NCBI RefSeq assembly: GCF_004193775.1 | Contig: NC_041002.1 | Span: 38,537,112-38,601,111 of the forward strand | Direction of reading: 5' to 3' | DNA length: 64,000 nt | Source: Glycine soja | Taxonomy: Eukaryota; Streptophyta; Magnoliopsida; Fabales; Fabaceae | Part shown: positions 25,256 through 37,970 of the stretch, in pieces | How positions within the stretch are numbered: the first letter of the stretch is position 1 | Layout of the letters: the number at the start of each line of letters is the position of its first letter | Notes under the pieces: model-generated | Database searches by the model: none | What the model was told of the DNA's origin: nothing | Seen by the model: the letters and a program-made list of their open reading frames with translations, nothing else | Made by a program: the position numbers and the translations under genes

Positions 25256-25832
25256 CCAACTACAATAATAAAGCATAAGCACCCTCCAAACCCAAAATTT
25301 GAAATTAGTTACATAAAGAACTGCTGATGTCGATATTTGTCTGTAATTGAAATTTACCTTTTGTATGTTCTTGTATGTCATCAATGTAATTTGCTATATA
25401 AACAACTGTTGTTCATGCTGAGTGAACCTTAGATTCCCGTTTGAGACTGAATGCAATGATTCTTGCGGACAGTTTGCATTAGTCATTGTATTTAGTCTTG
25501 AATTGTTCGTTTGGACAGTTTGGGGAGACTAGTATTTTTATGTTAGATTCATTCGTTAAGGTTATTGTTATTTTGATTAATTTGATGAAATTTCGGTACA
25601 ATGCATTTCAAGTTGTTCTCTGAGTGCATACTTGATTATCGGGAAATTATTTTCACCGATGTCATGTCGTGTACTTGGAGACCAATGCGAAATGCTGTCG
25701 AAATTTAGTCAAATTGTTCAAAATAATGCTAACCATGACGTTTGAGGCTAACATAAAAGACAGTCTTCCTAAATGGGGTAGGGCCACACCTATAAATAAA
25801 AAAGTGAGATTTTCATGCATGGAATTGCTTAG
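25147..25832 (+). promoter_or_regulatory. Upstream region of TNP2 (copy A), with (CA)n tract
   Basis: Non-coding. It contains a (CA)n run at about 25,226-25,250 followed by ACAATAATAAAGCATAAGCA, TTACATAAAGAACT and TTTGTATGTTCTTGTATGTC. A diverged copy of this same stretch precedes the TNPA-like gene at about 48,135-48,270, so it is probably a shared leader or promoter module of the two transposon genes. No TATA box was assigned. Confidence 0.5.
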
Positions 25833-28800
25833 ATGGATCGAAGTTGGATCAATCAAAGTTGCATGAGCCCAGAATATGAGGATGGCGTGGAGAAGTTCTT
25901 GCAATTTGCTTCAGAAAGAGGTCGACCGAATGAAAAAGGAAAATATTATTGTCCTTGCATCAACTGTTTGAACAGAAGACGACAACTACTGGACGACATA
26001 CAGGACCATCTATTGTGTGATGGGATCAAGAAGAATTACACGACGTGGATATGGCATGGGGAAGTGACTGACATGCAGAGTGGGTCCCAATCTGAACCGT
26101 TTGATGTAGAAATGGGAAATCGATTGGAGGACATGATTCGTGACCTTGGACAAGAGTCTTTTCAGGAAGCACACGCCCCTGTGTATGAAGGATTGCAGAG
26201 TGATTCAAAGAAGCCTTTGTATACGGGGTGCAAGAATTCCTTAACGTTGTTGTCTGCGGTGTTAAGTTTGGTTAATGTGAAGGCCAGGTATGGGTGGAGT
26301 GACAAAAGTTTCACCTCACTGCTTGAGGTAGTGCACAATCTGCTTCCAGAGGACAACACACTGCCTAAAACTTACTATAAGGCGAAAAAGATATTGTGTC
26401 CCATGGGTATGGAGTATCAGAAGATTCATGCTTGCCCCAATGATTGTATACTCTACAGGCATGAATTCCAAGAAATGTCCAAATGCCCTATCTGTGGGAC
26501 TTCACGGTACAAAGTCAAGGATGAAGAGGAAAGCAGTTATGATGAAAACTCAAACAAGGGCCCGCTAGCGAAGGTTTTGAGGTATCTTCCAATCATTCCA
26601 AGCTTTAAGCGTCTTTTTGCTAACGAGGACGACGCAAAAGACCTTACATGGCATGCAAATGGAAGGATTTCTAATGGACTGGTCCATCATCCGGCTGATT
26701 GCTCACAGTGGAAGAAGATTGATGGTTTGTATCCGGATTTTGGGAAAGAGCCAAGAAATCTTAGACTTGGCCTCGCCAGTGATGGAATGAATCCATATGG
26801 CACCTTAAGCACGCAACACAGTTCATGGCCAGTTCTGCTAGTAATTTACAATTTGTCTCCTTGGTTGTGTATGAAGAAAAAATACATGATGTTGTCTATG
26901 ATGATATCGGGCCTAAGACAGCCAGGAAATGACATTAATGTTTATCTAAGTCCGTTGGTTGAAGACCTGGGAAAGTTGTGGGACCAGGGGGTTGTAGTGT
27001 TTGATGCGTTTCGAAAGGAGACGTTTGAAATGCGTGCAATGCTTTTTTGTACCATTAATGACTTTCCAACATATGGGAATCTCAGCGGTTACAGTGTTAA
27101 GGGTCATCATGCATGCCCCATCTGTGAAGAAAACACAAGCTACATACAACTAAAACATGGAAGAAAAACAGTCTATAGTAGGCATCGCCATTTTCTAACA
27201 CCCAATCATCCTTACAGACGACTGAAAAAAGATTTTAATGGAAGTCAAGAGCACAATATTGCGCTGATACCATTGACTGGTGAGCAGGTATATCAGCGGG
27301 TTCAACACCTGAATAATGTATTTGGAAAGACCCAAAAGAAGGATAAAAGTAAGAGTTGCATATGGAAGAAGAGGTCCATTTTCTTTGATCTTCCGTATTG
27401 GTCTAATTTTGACGTTAGACATTGTATTGATGTTATGCATGTGGAGAAAAATGTTTGTGACAGTGTGATTGGGACGCTCCTTAACATTCAAGGCAAGACG
27501 AAGGATGGCTTGAATACCCGTCAAGATCTAGATTATATGGGCATACGATCACAGTTGCATCCAAGGTCTGATGGGAAGAAAATTTACTTGCCCCCAGCTT
27601 GCCATACTTTGTCCAAAAAGGAGAAGATAAGTTTTTGTTAGTGTCTTCGTCGGGTGAAGGTTCCACAAGGATACTATTCAAATATTAAGAGCCTTGTGCA
27701 GTTGAAGGAGCTTAAGCTTGTAGGGTTAAAGTCTCATGATTGTCACGTGCTCGTGCAACAATTGTTAGCCGTGACTATACGAGACATCTTGCCAAACAAA
27801 GTCAGGTTAGCCATAACTCGCTTGTGCTTTTTCTTCCATGCTATATGTAGCAAAGTCATTAATCCAGTCAAGTTTGATGAGTTGGAAAATGAGGCCGCAA
27901 TTATACTGTGCCAGTTGGAGATGTATTTTCCCCCTACTTTCTTTGACATCATGATTTACTTGATTGTGTATCTGGTCAGAGAAATCAAATGTTGTGGTCC
28001 TGTTTATCTACGGTGGATGTACCTGGTTGAGTGATACATGAAGATCTTAAAAGGTATACAAAGAATCTATATTGTCCAGAAGCATATATTGTTGAGAGGT
28101 ACATTGTAGAAGAAGCCATTGAATTTTGTTCAGAATACATTGAGAAGGCTAAACCTGTTGGCCTTCCTGAGTCTCGGCATGATGACAGAGTGGGTGGTAA
28201 GGGTTCAAGAGGACTGCATGTGATCACTCCAAGTGTAGAACATTTGTTACAAGCTCACTTGTATGTCTTGAACAACAGTAATGAAGTTTTGCCATACATA
28301 CTTAAGCATGAAGCTTTAGTCGAACAAAATAATCCAAAAATGTCAAAGAATTGGGTGTTGAAAAAGCATAACAAGACTTTCTGTGATTGGTTTAAAGATA
28401 CAATCTTTGCAGATGAGAATGCTTCAGAAACATTAAGAAAGCTAGCAGATTGGCCTAAAAGAAATGTTATAACCTGGCAAGGATACGACATAAACAAGTA
28501 TTCATTTTACATAAAAGCGCAAGATGACAAAAGTACAATGCAGAACAGCGGGGTCACCCTAAGGGCTGAATCTCAACACTTCGCAAGTGTGAATGATGCC
28601 AATCCCTGTGTAGCTTCCATCCCTTACTGGGTTCATTGATGAAATTTGGGAGCTTAACTATGTCAAATTTATTGTATGTGTTTTCAAATGTAAATGGGTT
28701 GACAGCAACATTGATGTGCACACCGATGATATAGGATTTACGCTGGTAGACCTAAAGAAACTTGGTTACCGCAATGACCCTTTCATCATGGCAGAACAAG

Positions 28801-28916
28801 CTAGACAAGTATTTTGCGTGCAAGACCCTTGTGATGAAAGGTGGTGCGTGGTTCTCCAGGGCAAAACAATTGGTGTTAATGTAGAAGATGATGATTCATA
28901 CATGGACACCTATGTT
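25833..28916 (+). pseudogene. TNP2-type CACTA transposase (copy A, 3'-truncated)
   Basis: Starts at ATG 25,833 (MDRSWINQS, the usual start of this family). Residues 1 to about 75 form the transposase-associated domain, with YYCPCINCLNRR. About 140-430 is the Transposase_21 region, with KMS-type CPICGTSRYK, LTWHANGRISNGLVHHPAD, LRLGLASDGMNPYG and GHHACPICEENT. Next comes DVRHCIDVMHVEKNVCDSVI and a DUF4218-like region. The final part is DUF4216-like (WVDSN, DDIGFTLVDLKKLGY). Lesions: TAG at 27,639-27,641 within ...SFC-QCLRRV, TGA at 28,032-28,034, a 1-bp loss in a G run near 28,051, and a 2-bp loss near 28,630 that restores the frame. No complete transposase can be made. The frame is cut off at the 28,916 junction. 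Confidence 0.92.
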
Positions 28917-30822
28917 TTCATGGTCCAGACTAGGTTTGTTGTGCTCTAACTCTTGTCAAGGTAAGGCCACTAACTCAACACCTCTTTTTATTCTGCTTCA
29001 TCTTATTCTTCGAGTTTTATTTGTCCCTGCATTCAATTTGACTTACATTCCTTCACCACTTTTCTTGATGTTGACAAAGCGCTTCCACCAGTTTTTTCCT
29101 CTTTCTTTTACTCATATCAAAATCCTGAAATTCTTCTTGTGAAACAGCTTCTCTGGTCTGTGCTCCTGAGCTATATAAGACAACTCATGCTCTTTTCTTG
29201 ATGTTGCTTCGCTTCATCTTGGGGACCCCTTTGAATTCATCCAATGAGATTTTTTCTTTAGAAACTGCTTTGCCTCCAGAGAGAATCAACTTCTCAGATA
29301 CTACTTGATCAGTATGCAAATGCAAGCATTTGAGATGCCCTACTGCACTCCTAATCCTCTCCAATCCAAGCTGATAGATGAGTCATCTAAGCTCATTTTC
29401 TCTTGTGAACAAACCTTGAAGAAAGAATCAGCTAACCCAAATCTTGTAGAAAACGTTTCCTCCTCTCTTCACACTAACAGGATCTTCACACTTAAAGCAA
29501 TAGTGGATAGATTTCCATATTTGTAATCACAAAACAACACTGATCACTAGTTTGCCCTTGAATTTTACTAGCATCACAACTACACACATCCTCATGATAC
29601 ACTCACACCCTCATGATACACACACCACACACACACACACCACACATATACCCAACTACAATAATAAAGCATAAGCACCCTCCAAACCCAAAATTTGAAA
29701 TTAGTTACATAAGAATGCTGATGCGATATTTGTCTGTAATTGAAATTTACCTTTTGTATGTTCTTGTATGTCATCAATGTAATTTGCTATATAAACAACT
29801 GTTTGTTCATGCTGAGTGAACCTTAGATCCGTTTGAGACTGAATGCAATGTTTCTTGCGGACAGTTTGCATTAGTCATTGTATTTAGTCTTGAATTGTTC
29901 GTTTGGACAGTTTGGGGAGACTAGTATTTTTATGTTAGATTCATTCGTTAAGGTATTGTTATTTTGATTAATTTGATGAAATTTCGGTACATGCATTTCA
30001 AGTTGTTCTCTGAGTGCATACTTGATTATCGGGAAATTTTTCACCGATGTCATGTCGTGTACTTGGAGACCAATGCGAAATGCTGTCGAAATTTAGTCAT
30101 TGTTCAAAAATAATGCTAACCATGACGTTTGAGGCTAACATAAAAGACAGTCTTCCTAAATGGGGTAGGGCCACACTCTATAAATAAAAAGTGAGATTTC
30201 ATGCATGGAATTGCTTAGATGGATCGAATGGATCAATCAAAGTTTGCATGAGCCCAGAATATGAGGATGGGCGTGGAGAAGTTCTTGCAATTTGCTTCAG
30301 AAAGAGGTCGACCGAATGAAAAAGGAAAATATTATTGTCCTTGCATCAACTGTTTGAACAGAAGACGACAACTACTGGACGACATACAGGACCATCTATT
30401 GTGTGATGGATCAAGAAGAATTACACGAGTGGATATGGCATGGAAGTGACTGACATGCAGAGTGGGTCCCAATCTGACAGTTTGATGTAGAAATGGGAAA
30501 TCGATTGGAGGAATGATCGTGACCTTGACAAGAGTCTTTCAGGAAGCAACGCCCCTGTGTATGAAGGATTGCAGGTGATTCAAAGAAGCCTTTGTATACG
30601 GGGTGCAAGAATTCCTTAACGTTGTTGTCTGCGGTGTTAAGTTTGGTTAATGTGAAGGCCAGGTATGGGTGGAGTGACAAAAGTTCACCTCACTGCTTGA
30701 GTAGTGCACAATCTGCTTCCAGAGGACAACAACTGCTAAAAACTTACTATAAGGCGAAAAAGATATGTGTCCCATGGGTATGGAGTATCAGAAGATTCAT
30801 GCTTGCCCAATGATTGTAATAT
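28917..30822. repeat. Indel-riddled third copy of 24,497-26,447 (suspected unpolished sequence)
   Basis: Collinear with the WDR44-like fragment, the TNP2 leader and the first third of TNP2, but with dozens of 1-2 bp losses. Most fall in doubled bases or homopolymers: GGCCTTT to GTTT, CCAAGG to CAAGG, AAAGAACTGC to AAGAATGC, GATGTCG to GATGCG. There are a few insertions and almost no substitutions. All frames are destroyed. The left join shares TTT with copy A, and the right join near 30,818 jumps back to 21,990-type sequence. This is the error profile of raw long reads, not of mutation. Confidence 0.85.
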
Positions 30823-31379
30823 AACAATGATTGTTGTTTCCTATATCTCAATAATTTTTACCAGCACCCCATAACATTTTGGAAATGGGGTGCAGGTAGA
30901 AATATACAGAGGTGCAGGAAGTTTTGGCACAAAAGCATTGGTTATAATATTCAAAGCCTGGACACTTTGATGGGCTGAAATTCGTCCTTGTTTTAGATTT
31001 TTTGGTCGAAGCCAAAATAACTAATTCGTTAGGAATTGAACATTTAGATGTGCTGACATTTTTCTTTTGATTAATCAACATTACATTTTAATTCACAGAT
31101 TGTGACTGAGAAATCAATGCGAGTCGAGTTCGTGGTAGGACCACCACTAGATAACAAAACAAAAATAAGTTAGTATTCATCATCAAGGTATAGTGGGTGC
31201 ATCATTCTATTTGCACCTCCCACTCCTTTCCCTCTACCAGACATGCTCTTATTTTCTTACTCGTTGTCCACTCTAGCATAATCAATTAGAGAGAGAGAGA
31301 GAGAGAGAAGTCTATGTATCCATCATGAAGGTAGTAGCAGTAATTGGCATCAATCTAAGTTAATTGGCAGCTACTATCT

Positions 31380-31880
31380 TTCTTGTGTTCAACTGCAAAA
31401 TCAATAATTTTCTTGTGTCTCCTTTAAGCCTCCAATCAAACTGCCAGCTACTATCTTTCTCCCTGCCAATTATGTTAAATAGTACCTAAGTTAATTGGCA
31501 TCAATCTACTTAAGTTTTGCACTAAAACTATTCTTATATATGAATCATCACATATGCTTTCATGTGATCTGCATCCTATAAAGGGAAATATTTTTCACAT
31601 GCTTACCAGCAAGTAAAGGAAAAGACTGGCAGTTCTAGAGGCTTCTCTGGTGCACCCACCATTACAATCTTTCCATGAGACTTGAGTAAACCAATGAGAG
31701 GTAAGAGAGGATGAACCGCAAAAACTGTGTCAATAATACCATCGAAAGCACCCATTACAGCCTACGAAATATCAACATTAGTTAATTGAGAGAAATGTGT
31801 GTATTTTGATATTTTCACAATATTCCAAATGCATGGCATTGACATATATATAGTTACCTGCATCTGAGTTGGTCACGGCT
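31380..31880 (-). pseudogene. Captured CAD-like fragment (copy B)
   Basis: Second copy of the dehydrogenase pieces at 22,560-23,047, with the same exon borders. Extra or missing single bases (for example AAAGGAAAAGACTGG against AAAGGAAAGACTGG) break the LPVFPLL stretch that is open in copy A. This is more likely sequence error than biology. Confidence 0.75.
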
Positions 31881-33035
31881 TAGTAGAAAGGAATCACTGC
31901 AAGATGTTGTCTAGCAACCTAATAGATGGTTTTTTGCAATTAGGAAACAAAAACCTGTGGGGCAAGGTGTTGTATTTGTTGTTCAGAATTCTGGATTGAT
32001 CCGACTGATACACAGCCAGATTCCTATATCCAGTAGCCTATCTATAACTTTAATGTATCTTAGTACCTCTGGTACTTTTATCTAATAAAATCTACCTTTG
32101 TTGTCCAAAAAAGAAAGCTCCAAGATGTTGTATTGCTTCATCCTTTTTACTAGGTGATGTACTTATTACTGTTACCTTAGCAATACATAATTAAAGCTTG
32201 ATTTGAGCCTGACTTATTATTGAGTTATGTCTACTACAATTGTATAAATGACTTGACGCTCATCCAAAAGTACTTACAAATGTATGTCCTTGTCTGGTTT
32301 TAGGTGCTACTGTTAATGAGAAACCTGTGCATGAATTTAACTAGCCCAGATTTTTAGCATCATGTAAGTATTGATGGTCTGACCTTTAGATTGCTATAAA
32401 TATGTAGCATGTCATGCTGAGTAATTGCCTGCCCTGTATAATCACCATTAGAGTTCATTTTGGTAAAGTGTTATCTTGGTTTTTGGTCTCTAAATATGTA
32501 GTATGTCATGCTGAGTAATTGCCTGACTTTTTTTTTTAATTTGCTAAACACTAAATTATGCTGCCATACTATTTTCAAATTCCATTAGGAGCGATTTAGT
32601 CATTGTTGATCTTGTGGTCATTGCTGGAAAGTCAATTGTGTTGAAGCCTCGAACTCAGGTATTTATATCTTTGATTCGAAAACTACTTTGAAATTCTTTT
32701 TGTATGCATTACTGGTATAGTTGTAGAACTGTTTGATTTATACGCACCACTTGTTGCTGAGTACAGGATAACTTGCAATGCCATGAAAGTAGTTTTTATT
32801 GAATAATTTGGAAAGTTAATAACAAATAATCAATTTGCAAGCCCAATACCATTCTTTGGTAGATAAATTGCTGTATTTGTTTGACTAACTTATCTAACAT
32901 CTAATGAGTATCAATCAATACTCCTCCCCTAAAGTTTCATTTCATCGTAATGATGAATAGCTTGGGGCTACTGACACAAAGTTCCAATAGTGTTTCAAGT
33001 AATTGAAGCATGGTCACGAAGCCATGCAGCCTAAC

Positions 33036-33967
33036 TTAAGTTTCAATCCTCCTACTCTGTGTGAAAATTTGATGTAAGTGTCTCCATTTTCTTTGGTATA
33101 GAGGTTTGCAGCAATGGACTATACCCTTCACCATACACACAAAGGGTTGGCTTAAGTGTTTCTTCCGAGGAGAAGAGTTGTCACATTCCACTTTGCTTTT
33201 AGAAGTATTGTCTTGTGGGGTGAAACAAATATTGGATTTATCCAGTGATGTAACACACCAAATGCGAACAACACCATCTTCATCTCCACTCGCTAAATAC
33301 TGACCACGTGGACTAAATTTCATGGTCCAGACTAGGCCTTTGTGTGCTCTAACCTCTTGTCCAAGGTATAGGCCACTAAACTCCAACCACCTCTTTTTAT
33401 TCTGCTTCACCTTTATTCTTCGAGTTTTATTTGTCCCTGCATTCAATTTGGACCTTACATTTCCTTCACCACTTTTCTTGATGTTGACAAAGCGCTTCCA
33501 CCAGTTTTTCCTCTTTCTTTTACTCATATCAAAATCCTGAAATTCTTCTTGTGAAACAGCTTCTCTGGGTCTGTGCTCCTGAGCTATATAAGACAACTCA
33601 TGCTCTTTCCTTGAATGTTTGCTTCTGCTTCATCTTGGGGACACCCTTTGAATTCATCCAATGAGATTTTTTCTTTAGAAACTGCTTTGCCTCCAGAGAG
33701 AATCAACTTCTCAGATACTACTTGATCAGTATGCAAAATGCAAGCATTTGAGATTGCCCTACTGCACTCCCTAATCCTCTCCAATCCCAAGCTGATAGAT
33801 GAGTCATCTAAGCTCATTTTCTCTTGTGAACAAACCTTGGAAGAAGAATCAGCTAAGCCCAAATCTTGTAGAAAACGTTTCCTCCTCTCCTTCACACTAA
33901 CAGGATCCTTCACACTTAAAGCAATAGTGGATAGATTTCCATAATTTGTAATCACACAAAACAACAC
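33036..33967 (-). pseudogene. Captured WDR44-like fragment (copy B, frameshifted)
   Basis: Same sequence as 24,214-25,146 except for one missing T in CTCTTTTCC near 33,606. This splits the 310-codon frame into a 127-codon and a 186-codon part. The WD40 blade and basic linker are unchanged. As the only visible difference in this stretch is a homopolymer length, it may be a residual assembly error. Confidence 0.8.
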
Positions 33968-34044
33968 TGATCACTAGTTTGCCCTTGAATTTTACTAGCA
34001 TCACAACTACACACATCCTCATGATACACTCACACCCTCATGAT

Positions 34045-34076
<32 letters not shown>

Positions 34077-34653
34077 CCAACTACAATAATAAAGCATAAG
34101 CACCCTCCAAACCCAAAATTTGAAATTAGTTACATAAAGAACTGCTGATGTCGATATTTGTCTGTAATTGAAATTTACCTTTTGTATGTTCTTGTATGTC
34201 ATCAATGTAATTTGCTATATAAACAACTGTTGTTCATGCTGAGTGAACCTTAGATTCCCGTTTGAGACTGAATGCAATGATTCTTGCGGACAGTTTGCAT
34301 TAGTCATTGTATTTAGTCTTGAATTGTTCGTTTGGACAGTTTGGGGAGACTAGTATTTTTATGTTAGATTCATTCGTTAAGGTTATTGTTATTTTGATTA
34401 ATTTGATGAAATTTCGGTACAATGCATTTCAAGTTGTTCTCTGAGTGCATACTTGATTATCGGGAAATTATTTTCACCGATGTCATGTCGTGTACTTGGA
34501 GACCAATGCGAAATGCTGTCGAAATTTAGTCAAATTGTTCAAAATAATGCTAACCATGACGTTTGAGGCTAACATAAAAGACAGTCTTCCTAAATGGGGT
34601 AGGGCCACACCTATAAATAAAAAAGTGAGATTTTCATGCATGGAATTGCTTAG

Positions 34654-37600
34654 ATGGATCGAAGTTGGATCAATCAAAGTTGCATGAGCCCAGAATATGA
34701 GGATGGCGTGGAGAAGTTCTTGCAATTTGCTTCAGAAAGAGGTCGACCGAATGAAAAAGGAAAATATTATTGTCCTTGCATCAACTGTTTGAACAGAAGA
34801 CGACAACTACTGGACGACATACAGGACCATCTATTGTGTGATGGGATCAAGAAGAATTACACGACGTGGATATGGCATGGGGAAGTGACTGACATGCAGA
34901 GTGGGTCCCAATCTGAACCGTTTGATGTAGAAATGGGAAATCGATTGGAGGACATGATTCGTGACCTTGGACAAGAGTCTTTTCAGGAAGCACACGCCCC
35001 TGTGTATGAAGGATTGCAGAGTGATTCAAAGAAGCCTTTGTATACGGGGTGCAAGAATTCCTTAACGTTGTTGTCTGCGGTGTTAAGTTTGGTTAATGTG
35101 AAGGCCAGGTATGGGTGGAGTGACAAAAGTTTCACCTCACTGCTTGAGGTAGTGCACAATCTGCTTCCAGAGGACAACACACTGCCTAAAACTTACTATA
35201 AGGCGAAAAAGATATTGTGTCCCATGGGTATGGAGTATCAGAAGATTCATGCTTGCCCCAATGATTGTATACTCTACAGGCATGAATTCCAAGAAATGTC
35301 CAAATGCCCTATCTGTGGGACTTCACGGTACAAAGTCAAGGATGAAGAGGAAAGCAGTTATGATGAAAACTCAAACAAGGGCCCGCTAGCGAAGGTTTTG
35401 AGGTATCTTCCAATCATTCCAAGCTTTAAGCGTCTTTTTGCTAACGAGGACGACGCAAAAGACCTTACATGGCATGCAAATGGAAGGATTTCTAATGGAC
35501 TGGTCCATCATCCGGCTGATTGCTCACAGTGGAAGAAGATTGATGGTTTGTATCCGGATTTTGGGAAAGAGCCAAGAAATCTTAGACTTGGCCTCGCCAG
35601 TGATGGAATGAATCCATATGGCACCTTAAGCACGCAACACAGTTCATGGCCAGTTCTGCTAGTAATTTACAATTTGTCTCCTTGGTTGTGTATGAAGAAA
35701 AAATACATGATGTTGTCTATGATGATATCGGGCCTAAGACAGCCAGGAAATGACATTAATGTTTATCTAAGTCCGTTGGTTGAAGACCTGGGAAAGTTGT
35801 GGGACCAGGGGGTTGTAGTGTTTGATGCGTTTCGAAAGGAGACGTTTGAAATGCGTGCAATGCTTTTTTGTACCATTAATGACTTTCCAACATATGGGAA
35901 TCTCAGCGGTTACAGTGTTAAGGGTCATCATGCATGCCCCATCTGTGAAGAAAACACAAGCTACATACAACTAAAACATGGAAGAAAAACAGTCTATAGT
36001 AGGCATCGCCATTTTCTAACACCCAATCATCCTTACAGACGACTGAAAAAAGATTTTAATGGAAGTCAAGAGCACAATATTGCGCTGATACCATTGACTG
36101 GTGAGCAGGTATATCAGCGGGTTCAACACCTGAATAATGTATTTGGAAAGACCCAAAAGAAGGATAAAAGTAAGAGTTGCATATGGAAGAAGAGGTCCAT
36201 TTTCTTTGATCTTCCGTATTGGTCTAATTTTGACGTTAGACATTGTATTGATGTTATGCATGTGGAGAAAAATGTTTGTGACAGTGTGATTGGGACGCTC
36301 CTTAACATTCAAGGCAAGACGAAGGATGGCTTGAATACCCGTCAAGATCTAGATTATATGGGCATACGATCACAGTTGCATCCAAGGTCTGATGGGAAGA
36401 AAATTTACTTGCCCCCAGCTTGCCATACTTTGTCCAAAAAGGAGAAGATAAGTTTTTGTTAGTGTCTTCGTCGGGTGAAGGTTCCACAAGGATACTATTC
36501 AAATATTAAGAGCCTTGTGCAGTTGAAGGAGCTTAAGCTTGTAGGGTTAAAGTCTCATGATTGTCACGTGCTCGTGCAACAATTGTTAGCCGTGACTATA
36601 CGAGACATCTTGCCAAACAAAGTCAGGTTAGCCATAACTCGCTTGTGCTTTTTCTTCCATGCTATATGTAGCAAAGTCATTAATCCAGTCAAGTTTGATG
36701 AGTTGGAAAATGAGGCCGCAATTATACTGTGCCAGTTGGAGATGTATTTTCCCCCTACTTTCTTTGACATCATGATTTACTTGATTGTGTATCTGGTCAG
36801 AGAAATCAAATGTTGTGGTCCTGTTTATCTACGGTGGATGTACCTGGTTGAGTGATACATGAAGATCTTAAAAGGTATACAAAGAATCTATATTGTCCAG
36901 AAGCATATATTGTTGAGAGGTACATTGTAGAAGAAGCCATTGAATTTTGTTCAGAATACATTGAGAAGGCTAAACCTGTTGGCCTTCCTGAGTCTCGGCA
37001 TGATGACAGAGTGGGTGGTAAGGGTTCAAGAGGACTGCATGTGATCACTCCAAGTGTAGAACATTTGTTACAAGCTCACTTGTATGTCTTGAACAACAGT
37101 AATGAAGTTTTGCCATACATACTTAAGCATGAAGCTTTAGTCGAACAAAATAATCCAAAAATGTCAAAGAATTGGGTGTTGAAAAAGCATAACAAGACTT
37201 TCTGTGATTGGTTTAAAGATACAATCTTTGCAGATGAGAATGCTTCAGAAACATTAAGAAAGCTAGCAGATTGGCCTAAAAGAAATGTTATAACCTGGCA
37301 AGGATACGACATAAACAAGTATTCATTTTACATAAAAGCGCAAGATGACAAAAGTACAATGCAGAACAGCGGGGTCACCCTAAGGGCTGAATCTCAACAC
37401 TTCGCAAGTGTGAATGATGCCAATCCCTGTGTAGCTTCCATCCCTTACTGGGTTCATTGATGAAATTTGGGAGCTTAACTATGTCAAATTTATTGTATGT
37501 GTTTTCAAATGTAAATGGGTTGACAGCAACATTGATGTGCACACCGATGATATAGGATTTACGCTGGTAGACCTAAAGAAACTTGGTTACCGCAATGACC

Positions 37601-37848
37601 CTTTCATCATGGCAGAACAAGCTAGACAAGTATTTTGCGTGCAAGACCCTTGTGATGAAAGGTGGTGCGTGGTTCTCCAGGGCAAAACAATTGGTGTTAA
37701 TGTAGAAGATGATGATTCATACATGGACACCTATGTTAGTCCTTTGACCACACAAATCACTCCTAACGTTGTCGGAGAAGAAGAAGCTGACGATGTTCAT
37801 GCTAATCGTAATGATCATGATGAAGGAGAATTGATTAACATCGTCTAA
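34654..37848 (+). pseudogene. TNP2-type CACTA transposase (copy B, complete 3' end)
   Basis: Same sequence as copy A with the same four lesions: TAG at 36,460-36,462, TGA at 36,853-36,855, a 1-bp loss near 36,872 and a compensating 2-bp loss near 37,451. The copy runs to its natural end, adding the DUF4216-like tail and an acidic C-terminus (VVGEEEADDVHANRNDHDEG), with a stop at 37,846-37,848. Apart from these lesions, the domain order (transposase-associated, Transposase_21, DUF4218-like, DUF4216-like) is complete, at roughly 1,060 codons. In CACTA elements this protein cuts at the TIRs together with TNPA. Here it is inactive unless stops are suppressed. The downstream gene is TNPA-like, interrupted only by the SIRE1 insertion. 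Confidence 0.93.
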
Positions 37849-37970
37849 TGTAATTTTCTAGAGAGAGAGAGCTCACGAAAGCAAGTAAGTGACAACTACA
37901 CTTTTTTCTGATTGTTTAAAATTATATCTTAACCTGTTGCAAAATTTATTTATAACTTTGTCTTGTTATT

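Larger units (their letters stand above)
21990..28916. repeat. Duplicated block, copy A
   Basis: The same order of CAD fragment, WDR44-like fragment and TNP2 recurs at 30,823-37,737. The offset is 8,829 at the left and settles to 8,821. No difference was seen from about 24,790 to 28,916. Copy A stops at about 28,916, in the middle of the TNP2 3' end, where sequence homologous to 24,497 begins. See the finding on assembly quality. Confidence 0.9.
30823..37737. repeat. Duplicated block, copy B
   Basis: Repeats 21,990-28,916. Single-base homopolymer differences occur about every 100-150 bp near its left end (CACCCCCAT/CACCCCAT, GACCACT/GACACT, CTTTAGT/CTTAGT). They thin out to the right, the last at about 33,606 (CTTTTCC to CTTTCC). 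Beyond that it is identical to copy A as read. It continues past the copy A breakpoint into the true 3' end of TNP2. Confidence 0.9.

Noticed and set aside
21990..37737. Biological recent tandem duplication of the transposase block
   Set aside because: Not excluded, but the indel-only middle copy and the gradient of homopolymer errors fit unpolished long-read sequence better.
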